This document shows positions 46,774 to 58,788 of a stretch of 64,000 bases of DNA, in pieces. The first letter of the stretch is position 1. Every line of letters begins with the position of its first letter. The DNA comes from Rhodovulum sp. PH10. GTDB taxonomy: Bacteria > Pseudomonadota > Alphaproteobacteria > Rhizobiales > Xanthobacteraceae. Location: assembly GCF_000293785.1 (NCBI RefSeq), contig NZ_AKZI01000079.1:1-64000 (forward strand), read 5' to 3'. Below the pieces are notes generated by a model. It was not told the DNA's origin, ran no database searches, and saw only the letters and a list, made by a program, of their open reading frames with translations. The translations under genes were made by a program, and so were the position numbers.

Positions 46774-47697
46774 TCACAGGAGCGCGTCGAGGACGATGCC
46801 GGCGAACAGCAGCAGGCCGGCGTCGCGGTTCGAGCGGAAGCGCTTCAGGCAGTTCGGGTTGTCGGAGATGTCGACGGTCGCGATCTGCCAGCCGAGATGG
46901 CCGGCGAACGCCGCGAGCCCGAGCGCGAACCACACACCGGCGCCGGCGAAAAGCCCGGCGAGGCCGATCAGCACCACGGCAATTCCGTAAAGCGCCATCA
47001 GCGCCGGCTTGGTGCGCTCGCCGAACAGAAGCGCGGTCGACTTCACCCCGGCAAAAAGGTCGTCGGCGCGATCCTGGTGGGCATAGATCGTGTCGTAGCC
47101 GATCACCCAGGCGATCGAGCCGAGATAGAGCAGCACCGGCGCGACGTCGAGCCGGCCGAGCGCGCACGCCCAGCCCATCAGCGCGCCCCACGAGAAGGCG
47201 AGGCCGAGCACGCTCTGCGGCCAGTAGGTGAAGCGCTTCATGAAGGGATAGGCGGCGACGATGCCGAGCGAGGCGATGCCGGTCCAGATGGCGAAGCCGT
47301 TGAACTGGACCAGCACCAGGAAGCCGATCAGCGACTGCAGCACCGCATAGGCGAGCGCCTGCGACATCGTCACCGCGCCGGACGCGATCGGCCGCGAGCG
47401 AGTGCGCTCCACCCGCTTGTCGATGTCGTGGTCGGCGATGTCGTTCCAGGTGCAGCCGGCCCCGCGCATCACGAAGGCGCCGACGAAGAACAGCACGAGG
47501 TGCCAGACGTTCGGCAGCGGCCATCCGGCATGCACCGCGGCGAGCCCGGCCGACCACCAGCACGGGATCAGCAGGAGCCAGGCGCCGATCGGGCGGTCGA
47601 ACCGCGACAGCCGCAGATAGGGCCGCAGCCACTCGGGCGCGCCGTGATCGACCCAGTTGCCGATCGAGTCGGCGACCCGCCCCTGCAATGTGCTCAT
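46774..47697 (-). CDS. ubiA: 4-hydroxybenzoate polyprenyltransferase
   Basis: Inner-membrane prenyltransferase that attaches the isoprenoid tail to 4-hydroxybenzoate in ubiquinone synthesis. The 307-residue protein has about eight to nine helices and both aspartate-rich motifs: NDIADHDID (85-93) with KRVERTRSRP behind it, and YDTIYAHQDRADD near residue 200. ATG 47697. It lies 13 bases after the stop-facing neighbour gene 47711-48601 on the same strand and is probably in its transcript. Confidence 0.95.
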   Translation of the reverse strand: MSTLQGRVADSIGNWVDHGAPEWLRPYLRLSRFDRPIGAWLLLIPCWWSAGLAAVHAGWPLPNVWHLVLFFVGAFVMRGAGCTWNDIADHDIDKRVERTRSRPIASGAVTMSQALAYAVLQSLIGFLVLVQFNGFAIWTGIASLGIVAAYPFMKRFTYWPQSVLGLAFSWGALMGWACALGRLDVAPVLLYLGSIAWVIGYDTIYAHQDRADDLFAGVKSTALLFGERTKPALMALYGIAVVLIGLAGLFAGAGVWFALGLAAFAGHLGWQIATVDISDNPNCLKRFRSNRDAGLLLFAGIVLDALL

Positions 47698-47710
47698 TCC
47701 GTCCGTCCGT

Positions 47711-48601
47711 TCACCGTGCCAGAACGTTGCCCGTCAGCGTGTTGTAGGTGCCGTAGCCGGAATTCCCGCCGCTCGACGAGCCGACCGCCGAGCGCGACGT
47801 GCCGAGCACCTCGCTCAGCGTCTGCGGCCGCCGCGGGCCGGGCGCCGCGCCCATCTGGGCCGCGCCGTCGCACTGCTGGGCGACCTTGGCGAGATGGGTG
47901 CGGCCCTGCTCGAGCTGGGTCACCAGCTGCGCCGGGAAGCCGCAGCTCGACGCCTTGGCCTTCACGTACTTGGCGAAATTCGAGATCGAGGCGGCGAACG
48001 CCTTGATCGCCTTGCACTGCTCCTGCACCGGCGCCTTGCGGCTGCGGACGGCGTTGGCAGCGCGGCCGCGGCTGTCGGTCTCCTCCTTCAGCCGGGTGAA
48101 GTTGCGCACGCATTCCTGCTGGGCGGCGGACGGGCCACCGCCGCCGCCGCCGAAACCTCCACCGGCGCCCGGGATCGGCGTCATCGGATGGGCGCCCGCG
48201 GGCGGGAACGGCGCGACGCCGGCCTGCGGCGGGCTGGACGGCCAGGGCGCCGGCGCGCTCGCGGCCGGCGCGGTCGGGGCGGCCGATGCCGTCGCGGACG
48301 ATGCGGGTGCCGACGCGGGAGCGGCGGCCGGGGCCGCCTGCTTCGGAGCCGCCGACGGCCAGGGGGCGTTCGCGGTCGGTTTGGCGGGGGTGCTGCTCGG
48401 CCACGGCGCGGTGCTGGTGGAGGCGCTCGACGAGGCGTCCGGCCAGGGGGATTGCGCGCTCGCCGGCAGCGCGGCGGCGACGAGCCCCGCGCCCAGCACC
48501 AGCGCCGCGATGGCGCGCGTTTCGCCCGACCGTACCGCCGGCCGCACCCCGATCGTCCGCCATTGCCGCCGACCCGGCCGTCCCGGTCGCGTGATCCGCA
48601 T
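47711..48601 (-). CDS. secreted Ala/Pro-rich protein with PWP repeats, unknown function
   Basis: A 296-residue exported protein. A basic start and a signal peptide (cleavage near ASAQSP) lead into a low-complexity region with several copies of SPWP/APWPS, then a Gly-rich stretch and a conserved C-terminal half of about 110 residues with four cysteines (QECVRNFTRLKEETDSRG, QEQCKAIKAF, SSCGFPAQLV, QQCDGAAQM). This helical cysteine domain occurs in Bradyrhizobium hypothetical proteins. AGGGGG stands 6-7 bases before ATG 48601. It is divergent from rsmE. Confidence 0.75.
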   Translation of the reverse strand: MRITRPGRPGRRQWRTIGVRPAVRSGETRAIAALVLGAGLVAAALPASAQSPWPDASSSASTSTAPWPSSTPAKPTANAPWPSAAPKQAAPAAAPASAPASSATASAAPTAPAASAPAPWPSSPPQAGVAPFPPAGAHPMTPIPGAGGGFGGGGGGPSAAQQECVRNFTRLKEETDSRGRAANAVRSRKAPVQEQCKAIKAFAASISNFAKYVKAKASSCGFPAQLVTQLEQGRTHLAKVAQQCDGAAQMGAAPGPRRPQTLSEVLGTSRSAVGSSSGGNSGYGTYNTLTGNVLAR

Positions 48602-48748
48602 GTCGTTCCCCCTGTGCCCGCGTCGCGCGTCCCTCTAAAAGAGGCGCCGAATCCGGCGATAAGGCGGCGAAGTGCCGTCATTTCGCCCATCGTCGCAAGG
48701 CCGGCCCCGGCGATTCGTCGGCACGGGGCCTCCGGCGGGAGGGAGCGC

Positions 48749-49546
48749 ATGGCGCGCTACGACTTTCGCGAGCCCCGGCTGTTCGTCGAGGCGCCGCTCG
48801 TCCCCGGTGCGCGGGTCGCGCTCGAGGCACCCCAGCAGCATTATCTCGAGCACGTGCTCCGGCAAAAGCCGGGCGACCGGGTGCTCGCCTTCAACGGGCG
48901 CGACGGCGAGTGGCGGACCGTGCTCGCCGAGGCCGGAAAGCGCACGCTCGCGCTGGTGGCGGAGGCTTGCACGCGCCCGCAGCCGGCGCCGGGCGACCTC
49001 CTCTATCTGTTCGCTCCGCTCAAGCGGGCGCGGCTCGACTACATGGTGCAGAAGGCGGTCGAGATGGGCGCCTCCGGCCTCGCGCCGGTGACCACCCGGC
49101 ACACCCAGGCCGAGCGGGTGAACGGCGCCCGCATGCGGGCGAACGCCATCGAGGCGGCCGAGCAGTGCGGCATCCTGACGCTGCCCGACATCTACGAGCC
49201 GGCGCCGCTCGCCGCCGCGGTCGGCGCGCTCGAGGCCGACCGCCGGCTGATCTTCTGCGACGAGGACGCTCCCGTGGCCGATCCGCTGGCGGCGCTCGCC
49301 GCCGTGCGGGATGCCGTCCGAGATTCCGCCCGGAACGAGGCAGGACCGGGCGCCGGCGTGCCGCTCGCCGTGCCGCTCGCGGTGCTGATCGGCCCGGAGG
49401 GCGGCTTTTCGGAGGACGAGCGGGCGATGCTGATCGCCCGCCCCGGGGTGATCCGCCTCGCGCTCGGTCCGCGCATCTTGCGCGCCGACACCGCAGCCGT
49501 CGCCGCGCTCGCGGTGGTGCAGGCCGTGCTGGGGGACTGGCGGTGA
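48749..49546 (+). CDS. rsmE: 16S rRNA m3U1498 methyltransferase RsmE
   Basis: SPOUT-class methyltransferase acting on the small subunit rRNA. The 265-residue protein has the N-terminal PUA-like part (RLFVEAPLVPGARVALEAPQ, HYLEHVLRQKPGD) and the knotted SAM-binding core with VQKAVEMGASGLAPV, IGPEGGFSEDE and LGPRILRADTAAVAAL. GGGAGGGAG gives a strong ribosome site before ATG 48749. In many relatives gshA follows; here a secreted protein of unknown function does. Confidence 0.95.
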   Translation: MARYDFREPRLFVEAPLVPGARVALEAPQQHYLEHVLRQKPGDRVLAFNGRDGEWRTVLAEAGKRTLALVAEACTRPQPAPGDLLYLFAPLKRARLDYMVQKAVEMGASGLAPVTTRHTQAERVNGARMRANAIEAAEQCGILTLPDIYEPAPLAAAVGALEADRRLIFCDEDAPVADPLAALAAVRDAVRDSARNEAGPGAGVPLAVPLAVLIGPEGGFSEDERAMLIARPGVIRLALGPRILRADTAAVAALAVVQAVLGDWR

Positions 49547-49671
49547 CGCACGACCGCGCCGGTGCAGCCGCGCCACACCTCGTCGCCGACATGCGCGCCG
49601 GCGGGGCCTCTGGCCTTGACCCCCGGAAACCGGCGAGGCACCGTCCGGGTCGGGGAAGAGGGGGACCGACC

Positions 49672-50136
49672 ATGCGCAGCCTCTTGCGCAGGACCGGTCT
49701 GGCGTTCTCGGCCGCTGCCGCGCTCACCTGCGCCGCAGCGGCCGAAAGCCGGGCCGCCAATCTGCTCGAGCTGAATTTCTGGATGTCCGGGCCGCGCTAC
49801 GACGCCGTCGTGCCGCTGTGCGACGAGTCCTTTCCGCTGATCACCATCCAGGAGGACTTCGCGACCAAGGAGTCGCGCTTCTGGAACTCGCCGCTGACGA
49901 TCGTCGGCTTCCAGGGCGTCCACGAGGTGTCGTTCATGCCGTGGGCGTCGGGCACCATCCCGCGCCGCTTCTGCACCGGAAAGGTCTTGACCAGCGACGG
50001 GCACTACCGGCCGATCCACTATTCGATCACCGAGAACACCGGCTTTGCCGGCGCGAGCTCCGGGGTCGACTGGTGCGTGACCGGGCTCGACCGCAACTGG
50101 ACCTACAATCCCGCCTGCCGGATGGCGAAGCCGTAA
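49672..50136 (+). CDS. conserved secreted protein of unknown function
   Basis: A 154-residue exported protein. Signal peptide ends near SRAAN. The body has four cysteines in two likely pairs (VPLCDES and RRFCTGK; DWCVTG and NPACRM) and a highly conserved look: SGPRYDAVVPLCDESFPL, KESRFWNSPLTIVGFQGV, MPWASGTIPRRFC, TGLDRNWTYNPACRM. I recall near-identical segments in Bradyrhizobium hypothetical proteins but no function. ATG 49672 follows GAGGGGGA. Confidence 0.8.
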   Translation: MRSLLRRTGLAFSAAAALTCAAAAESRAANLLELNFWMSGPRYDAVVPLCDESFPLITIQEDFATKESRFWNSPLTIVGFQGVHEVSFMPWASGTIPRRFCTGKVLTSDGHYRPIHYSITENTGFAGASSGVDWCVTGLDRNWTYNPACRMAKP

Positions 50137-50238
50137 GGCGGCTCGCGGCTCGCCGCTCTCCCTTCGCGCCTTGCGATCCGGAGCGCGCCACGCGGGGGTT
50201 GTCCGTGCGCGGCGCGTCCGATGGCGAAAAAGTCGGTA

Positions 50239-51477
50239 TCAGGAGCGGTAGTCGCCATTGATGGCGATGTACTCCTTGGTGAGATCGCAGGTCAGCACGC
50301 GGTCGCGGCCCTTGCCGAGCCCGAGATCCACCTTCAGCGAAATCTCCGGCTTCTTCATCAGCGCCGACACCTCGGCCTCGTCATAGGCCGGATCGCGCTC
50401 GCCCTGGTGGGCGACGCGGACGCCGCCGAACCAGATCGACAGCCTGTCGCGGTCGGCCCGCTCGCCGGCCTTGCCGACCGCCATCACCACCCGGCCCCAG
50501 TTCGCGTCCTCGCCGGCGATCGCCGTCTTCACCAGCGGCGAGTTGGCGATCGTCATCGCGATCTTTCGCGCTGCCTTCTTGGAAGCCGCGCCCTCGACCA
50601 CGATCTCGACCAGCTTTCGCGCGCCTTCGCCGTCGCGCGCCACTTGCTCGGAGAGGCTCGCCAGCACCGACAGAAACCCTTTGCGGAACTCGGCGAGCCG
50701 CGGATCGCCGATCCGGGTGACCCGCGCCGCCCCGCGCTTTTCGGCGGCGCCGGTCGCAAAGGCGAGCAGCGTGTCGGAGGTCGAGGTGTCGCCGTCGATC
50801 GTCACCGCGTTGAACGTGTCTTCCACGCCGTGCGCGAGCAGCGCCTGCAGCACCGGGGCGGCGATCGGCGCATCGGTGAACACGAAGCTCAACATGGTCG
50901 CCATGTCGGGCGCGATCATGCCGGCACCCTTGGCGATGCCACAAATCGTCACCGGCACGGTGCCGAGGTTCACGGTCGCGGTCGCGCCCTTCGGAAAGGT
51001 GTCGGTCGTCATGATGGCGCGGGCCGCCTCCTCCCACCGCCCGGCGGTCACCGCCGCCGCGAGGCCGTCCATCACCCCGGAGAATCTTTCGGCCGGCAGG
51101 GGCTCGCCGATCACCCCGGTGGAGGCGAGGAAAATCTCGCCGGACGGGCATCCGGTCGCTTTTCCGGTGATGTCGGCGGTCAGCGTCACCGCCTCGCGCC
51201 CCGAGCGCCCGGTGAAGGCGTTGGCATTGCCGGAATTGACCACCAGTGCCCGCGCCCGGCCACCCTTCAGCCGCGCCCGGCACCAGTCGACCGGCGCCGA
51301 CGGGCATTTGGACTTGGTGAACACCCCCGCGACGGTGGTCGCGGGATCGAGCAGCGCCAGCAGCACGTCGGTACGCCCCGCATAGCGGATGCCGGCGGCG
51401 GCGGTCGCCACCCTCACCCCCTCGATCGCCGGCATGTCGGGAAAGCGCGCGGGCGCGAGCGGAGAGACGGCGGCCAT
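50239..51477 (-). CDS. argJ: bifunctional glutamate N-acetyltransferase ArgJ
   Basis: Moves acetyl from N-acetylornithine to glutamate, recycling acetyl groups in arginine synthesis; where bifunctional it also uses acetyl-CoA. The 412-residue precursor cleaves itself before Thr194 in [16 protein letters not shown]. Other signatures: [24 protein letters not shown] and the C-terminal [17 protein letters not shown]. Start ATG 51477. It lies behind the PpiC gene on the same strand, a common Rhizobiales order next to secA. Confidence 0.96.
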   Translation of the reverse strand: MAAVSPLAPARFPDMPAIEGVRVATAAAGIRYAGRTDVLLALLDPATTVAGVFTKSKCPSAPVDWCRARLKGGRARALVVNSGNANAFTGRSGREAVTLTADITGKATGCPSGEIFLASTGVIGEPLPAERFSGVMDGLAAAVTAGRWEEAARAIMTTDTFPKGATATVNLGTVPVTICGIAKGAGMIAPDMATMLSFVFTDAPIAAPVLQALLAHGVEDTFNAVTIDGDTSTSDTLLAFATGAAEKRGAARVTRIGDPRLAEFRKGFLSVLASLSEQVARDGEGARKLVEIVVEGAASKKAARKIAMTIANSPLVKTAIAGEDANWGRVVMAVGKAGERADRDRLSIWFGGVRVAHQGERDPAYDEAEVSALMKKPEISLKVDLGLGKGRDRVLTCDLTKEYIAINGDYRS

Positions 51478-51614
51478 CGGAAAAATCCTGGAAATGCGGC
51501 GCGAGTCGTCCCGCGCCCTGCGTGCCGGGTCGATTAGGAGCGCCGGCGGGCGGGGTCAAGCGTTTGGCGGCGGGACACAGTTCCTGCCCCGTTCCCACGC
51601 GCGGCCGTACGCTT

Positions 51615-51840
51615 CCCTCTCCCCCTATCGCGCTCGAGCACTCACACATCGCCTCGAACGCATGCGTCCGTCATGCGCGGGCTGCGACCCGCGCATCCAT
51701 CGAAATCGAAAACGTCTATGCGTTCGGCGTGATGGATCGCCGGGTCTCGGCCTGCGGCCGGCCCGGCGATGACGGCTGAAATTCGGGAGCCCCGCCGGCC
51801 GGCGCGGGCTCCGGCCTCTCCCCGCGGTGCGGGGAGAGGC
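51615..51840. repeat. long palindromic intergenic element, copy 3 (inverted)
   Basis: Inverted relative to the copies at 40.8 and 44.1 kb. Core 51668-51775 starts CCGTCATGCGCGGGC and ends GCCCGGCGATGACGG; the left flank ACACATCGCCTCGAACGCAT is the complement of the right flank in the other copies. At its right end a perfect 12-bp hairpin stands intact (51814-51825 with 51829-51840), 21 bases past the PpiC stop, so it may terminate that gene. Lies between argJ and the PpiC gene, both on -. Confidence 0.75.
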
Positions 51841-51861
51841 GAAGACGTCGGCGCATGCGCC

Positions 51862-52890
51862 TCACTTCTTCTCCGGCGCGGGCTTGCCCGCATCGGGCTT
51901 CGCCGCATCCGCCTTGCCGGCGTCCGACTTCGCGGCATCCGGCTTGGCGGCGTCCGGCTTGGCGGCATCGGCCGGCTTGTCGAGGCGGACGATTTTCGCG
52001 TCGTTGCGCAGCTTGTTCACGAGGTCGATCTGCGCCTTGCGGGTGACGAAGGTCTCGATCTGCTCCTTCACCTGCTCGAAGGTCGGCGGCTGGCGCTTGC
52101 GCTTGCCCTCGACCTTGATGATGTGCCAGCCGAACGAGGTCTTGACCGGCTCCGACACCTGGCCTTCCTCGAGCTTGAAGGCGGCCTCCGAGAACGGCGG
52201 CACCATCTGCTCCTTGGTGAACCAGCCGAGGTCGCCGCCGTCCTGCTTGCCGGGCGGGTCGTCGGTCAGCTCCTTGGCGACCTTGGCGAAGTCCTCGCCC
52301 TTCTTGATTCGGGCGAGCGCCGCCTTGGCGGCCTCCTCGGCCTTCTTCGCGGCCTCCGCGTCTCCGGCGTCGGGCACCCGGAACAGGATGTGGCGCGCAT
52401 GCACCTCCTGCTCGTCGCCCATCTGCTTGAGCGCCTCCTGATAGACGTGGCGCATCGCCTCGTCGGAGGTGGCCTCGGCGCCGGTCTTGTCGAGCACCGC
52501 CTCCATCAGGGCCTTCTGGCGCAGATAGGCGAGGCGCGCCTTGAACTCCGGCGCGTCGGCGATCTTGTCGGCCTCGGCCTGCTTGGCGAGCAGCGTCATG
52601 TCGGTCATGTAGTTGACCAGCCAGTCGCGCTTGGCCTCCTCGGTGCCGGCGGGGATGGCGGCGCCGACATCCTTCTCGGCCTGGGCGAGGTCGCTCTGCC
52701 GGATCGGCGTGCCGTCGACGGTGGCGACCACCGGATCGCCGGCCGGCGCCGTCGCCTGCGCCGCCGGGGCGGCGGGGCTTTGAGCCTGCGCCAGCGCGAC
52801 GCCGCCCGCCGGCACCAGCACCGCCGCCAGAAGCGCCGCAACGAAACCGACGCGCGCGCGCGCCGGACGGGACGAAGCAAGCGTGATCAT
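51862..52890 (-). CDS. periplasmic parvulin-type peptidyl-prolyl isomerase
   Basis: A 342-residue exported foldase of the SurA/PrsA/PpiD kind. Signal peptide ends near ALAQAQ. SurA-like helical N-domain (DPVVATVDGTPIRQSDLAQA), then the rotamase domain with EVHARHILFRVPD, GGDLGWFTKEQMVPPF and SFGWHIIKVEGK. The C-terminus is a low-complexity run of about eight Asp-Ala-Ala-Lys-Pro units. AAGGA stands 6 bases before ATG 52890. Divergent from secA: one feeds proteins to the periplasm, the other helps them fold. Confidence 0.93.
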   Translation of the reverse strand: MITLASSRPARARVGFVAALLAAVLVPAGGVALAQAQSPAAPAAQATAPAGDPVVATVDGTPIRQSDLAQAEKDVGAAIPAGTEEAKRDWLVNYMTDMTLLAKQAEADKIADAPEFKARLAYLRQKALMEAVLDKTGAEATSDEAMRHVYQEALKQMGDEQEVHARHILFRVPDAGDAEAAKKAEEAAKAALARIKKGEDFAKVAKELTDDPPGKQDGGDLGWFTKEQMVPPFSEAAFKLEEGQVSEPVKTSFGWHIIKVEGKRKRQPPTFEQVKEQIETFVTRKAQIDLVNKLRNDAKIVRLDKPADAAKPDAAKPDAAKSDAGKADAAKPDAGKPAPEKK

Positions 52891-53037
52891 CGAATATCCT
52901 TGAAAAGGCGGGCGTTCTCGCCCGATGCCCGGAACGGTCGACGCCGCCCTCGCGCACCGCGCGCCGGACCGCGTCCGGCGCCCTGCTATCGGTAAAGGAC
53001 GGCATGATTGCGGCGTGTTTCGTCGACACGGCGGCAA

Positions 53038-53066
53038 TTGACAAGCCCTGGACCCCCTCCTATCTC
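53038..53066 (+). promoter_or_regulatory. candidate sigma-70-type promoter of secA
   Basis: A perfect -35 TTGACA at 53038-53043 is followed after 17 bases by TATCTC at 53061-53066, a weak -10. It lies about 160 bases before the secA start in the 336-base divergent gap 52891-53226, which otherwise holds no gene. Confidence 0.45.
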
Positions 53067-53226
53067 TCGATCGCTCGCCGGTGCGTCCCACAAGGGTTTT
53101 TCGTCGTCGCACCTCGGCCGTCCCACGCGCCGCTCTCCGTCGGCCGCTGCGGGACCGAGGGCCGCTCGGCCGGCGTCCTCGGGCCGGCCGCCGTCCTCCG
53201 CGGCCTCAGATGTAAGGATCTCCGGC

Positions 53227-56025
<2,799 letters not shown>

Positions 56026-56238
56026 GCCCGGCGTCCGGCAAAACGGACGTTTCGTGCGTTTCCGGCCGATTTGCTCCCGCGTTCACCTTCGCCCACGGAG
56101 AGAGAGGGTCGGCGAGCATCGGACGGCGGCCGTAGCCGAAGTCCGCATCGCAAGACTGCCGATTTCGGGTGAACCGAAATCGGTGAGCCGGATCGACGGG
56201 CGGATTCGCCAATGATACGAACGGCGACAGAGTTCGCC

Positions 56239-56433
56239 CCTCGTCCTGAGGAGCACTCCGCAGGAGTGCATCTCGAAGGGCGAGGCCACGGAGCGCACCT
56301 CATCCTTCGAGACGCCGCCTTCGGCGACACTCGGGATGAGGTCGTCGTTTCCCGCGGTTGGCATGGTTCGCTCGACATCCCCCTCACCCGGACCGCTCTG
56401 CGGTCCGACCTCTCCCCGCAAGCGGGGAGAGGT
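56239..56433. repeat. cluster of four intergenic hairpins after secA
   Basis: The 471-base gap 56026-56496 holds no gene but several stem-loops: GCACTCC/GGAGTGC (56253-56269), an outer CTCATCC/GGATGAG pair spanning 56299-56340, GGACCG/CGGTCC (56390-56406), and the perfect ACCTCTCCCCGC/GCGGGGAGAGGT (56408-56433). The last equals the outer arms of the long palindromic elements; the first two resemble the CCTGAGGAG...CTCGAAGG repeats I know from Rhizobiales. Likely secA terminator region or repeat graveyard. Confidence 0.65.
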
Positions 56434-56496
56434 GAAGCGCCAAGCAGTCCGTCCAACTCCTGATCAGGCATCCGCAGACGATCCGACGAGGCGGCG

Positions 56497-57387
56497 ATGA
56501 CGAACAAAATCTCGATCGACGATCTGAACGGCGCCGACCGGGAGAGTTTCATCGCAGCGCTCGGCGGGGTGTTCGAGCACTCGCCCTGGGCCGCCGCGGC
56601 GGTCGCCGACCGCCGCCCGTTCGAGACGCTCGCGGCGCTCGCCGACGCGATGATCGCGGCGGTGCGCGCGGCGCCGTCGGAACAGCAACACGAGCTGCTC
56701 GCGGCGCATCCCGATCTCGCCGGCAAGGCCGCCCGCGCCGGTGAGCTGACGGCGGCCTCGACCGCCGAGCAGGCGAGCGCCGGGCTCGATCGCCTGACGG
56801 AACGCGAGTTTCAGGTGTTTCATCATCTGAACGGATCCTACCGCGAAAAATTCGGTATTCCGTTCATCGTCTGCGTTCGTCGTCATACAAAGTGGTCGAT
56901 TCTCAGAACATTCGAGCGGCGGCTCGCGAACGACGCGGAAACCGAGCACCGGACGGCGCTCGACGAGGTGTTTCGCATCGCCGCGCTGCGGCTCGATCAG
57001 CTGGTGGAGGCACGAGACCGCCTGCCGCTCACAGGCAAGCTCTCGACTCACGTGCTCGACACGCACGCCGGACGGCCGGCCGAGAACATCCCGATCGTGC
57101 TCTACGAGATCGACGCCGACGAGACGCGGCGGCCGATCGTTGAAACCTACACCAATCGCGACGGCCGCACCGACGCGCCGCTGATCAGCGGTCGCCCGGT
57201 GCCGATCGGCCGTTACGAGCTGACGTTTTCCGTCGACGCCTATTTTGCCGGCAGAGGCGTGCCGCTCGCCGATCCGCCGTTTCTCTCGGTGGTGCCGGTG
57301 CGGTTCTCGGTCGCGGATCCCGAGGCCAACTATCACGTACCGTTGCTGATCACGCCGTGGAGCCATGCCACGTATCGGGGAAGCTGA
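56497..57387 (+). CDS. fused OHCU decarboxylase - 5-hydroxyisourate hydrolase (UraD-UraH)
   Basis: A 296-residue two-domain enzyme for the last two steps from the uricase product to S-allantoin. Residues about 5-165 are UraD (catalytic His71 in HPDLAGKAARAGELTAAST, and FGIPFIVCV). Residues about 180-296 are UraH, the transthyretin-like hydrolase, with LSTHVLDTHAGRPA (His185), NYHVPLLITP (His280) and the terminal YRGS. In the chain, UraH acts first. Uricase is not in this window. The order UraD-UraH matches the plant allantoin synthase fusion. Confidence 0.95.
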   Translation: MTNKISIDDLNGADRESFIAALGGVFEHSPWAAAAVADRRPFETLAALADAMIAAVRAAPSEQQHELLAAHPDLAGKAARAGELTAASTAEQASAGLDRLTEREFQVFHHLNGSYREKFGIPFIVCVRRHTKWSILRTFERRLANDAETEHRTALDEVFRIAALRLDQLVEARDRLPLTGKLSTHVLDTHAGRPAENIPIVLYEIDADETRRPIVETYTNRDGRTDAPLISGRPVPIGRYELTFSVDAYFAGRGVPLADPPFLSVVPVRFSVADPEANYHVPLLITPWSHATYRGS

Positions 57388-57511
57388 TCAGACGCGGCGA
57401 CACGTCGCCGGTGATCGTCCCCAGATCGGCCTTCCCGTGAGAAATCCGCCGGTTCCTCGAGCAAATTTTTCGCTGTTGACGTTCGTTTGAGCAGCCCTGC
57501 CGCCAAGGCGG

Positions 57512-57548
57512 GATAAAATCACGCTGCCACGTGCCGATTTGCGTGGCA
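57512..57548 (+). promoter_or_regulatory. candidate promoter and operator of the ABC importer
   Basis: GATAAAAT at 57512-57519 looks like a -10 box. Just downstream TGCCACG (57525-57531) and CGTGGCA (57542-57548) form a perfect 7-base inverted repeat with a 10-base spacer, the layout of a dimer operator. The start of the substrate-binding protein is 81 bases further. No firm -35 seen. Confidence 0.3.
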
Positions 57549-57629
57549 CACGGCTTGCTGCACTCCGAGCGACCGACCCCGCATCGAGCCCATTCGACGA
57601 AGAGCCCGCATGGCGAAGGAAAACGCACG

Positions 57630-58640
57630 ATGACCAAATCTGTTCTGTTCGGCGTCCTGGCGGCCGCACTGTCGGTGCTGGCCGCACCGGCGCACGCCGA
57701 GACCGACGTGAAATTCGCGCTCGACTGGAAGTTCGAGGGCCCGGCCGCGCCGTATTTCGTCGCGATCGACAAGGGCTACTACAAGGCAGAGGGACTGAAC
57801 GTCACCGTCGACACCGGCCCCGGCTCGGTCGCCGGCATCGGCCGGGTGGCGGCCGGCACCTATCCGCTCGGCTTCTTCGACATCAACTCGCTGGTGAAGT
57901 TCCGCGACCAGAATCCCGACAAGGCGGTGAAGGCCATCCTGATGGTCTACGACGCGCCGCCGTTCGCGATCGCCACCACCACCAAGACCGGCATCGGCAA
58001 GCCGAAGGACCTCGAAGGCAAGGTGCTCGGCGCGCCGGCCGCCGACGGCGCCTTCGCCCAGTGGAAGGCGTTCGTGAAGGAGAACGACATCGACGCCTCC
58101 AAGGTGAAGATCGACAATATCGGCTTCCCGGTGCGCGAGCCGATGCTCGCCGACGGCAAGGTCGACGCCATCACCGGCTTCTCCTTCTCGATGTACTTCA
58201 ACCTGGTGCAGCGCAACCTGAAGCCGGAGGACATCAAGATGATGCTGATGTCCGACTACGGCCTGGTGCTGTACGGCAACGCGGTGATGGTGAACCCCGA
58301 CTACGCCAAGGCGCATCCCGACGTCGTCGAGGGCTTCGTGCGCGCCACCATCAAGGGCGTGCTCGACACCATCAAGGATCCCGACAGCGCCATCAAGTCG
58401 GTGATGAAGCGCAACGAGACCGCCGACGAGGCGACCGAGCTCGCCCGGCTGAAGATGGCGCTGCGCGACAACATCGTGACGCCGTGGGTGAAGCAGCACG
58501 GCTTCGGCGGCGTCGACCAGGCGCGGCTTTCGAAGTCGATCGAGCAGATCGGCCTCGGCTACGACTTCAAGAACAAGCCGACCGCCGACGACGTCTTCAC
58601 CGGCGTCTATCTGCCGCCCGTCGCCGACCGCAAGCTCTGA
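57630..58640 (+). CDS. NMT1/SsuA-type ABC transporter substrate-binding protein
   Basis: A 336-residue periplasmic binding protein of the NitT/TauT group. Signal peptide ends at APAHAET. The body starts VKFALDWKFEGPAAPYFVAI and continues GYYKAEGLNVTVDTGPGS, the NMT1 domain typical for thiamine-precursor and related importers. The presence of Trp and Asp near the start resembles ThiY, but the ligand could also be a purine-derived compound given the uraD-uraH gene 242 bases upstream. AAGGA 10 bases before ATG 57630. Confidence 0.9.
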   Translation: MTKSVLFGVLAAALSVLAAPAHAETDVKFALDWKFEGPAAPYFVAIDKGYYKAEGLNVTVDTGPGSVAGIGRVAAGTYPLGFFDINSLVKFRDQNPDKAVKAILMVYDAPPFAIATTTKTGIGKPKDLEGKVLGAPAADGAFAQWKAFVKENDIDASKVKIDNIGFPVREPMLADGKVDAITGFSFSMYFNLVQRNLKPEDIKMMLMSDYGLVLYGNAVMVNPDYAKAHPDVVEGFVRATIKGVLDTIKDPDSAIKSVMKRNETADEATELARLKMALRDNIVTPWVKQHGFGGVDQARLSKSIEQIGLGYDFKNKPTADDVFTGVYLPPVADRKL

Positions 58641-58788
58641 CCCGCAGGGCTTGCCGGAACGCTCCGGTGGCCGATCCCGTCCGTTGCGGACACGGGATCG
58701 GCCACCGCCCTCCTCGCCGGGATCGTTTCATCATGAGTGTTTCCATGTCCCGCCGCGGCAGCGGCCTCCTGCCGAGGGACGCCGCGCC

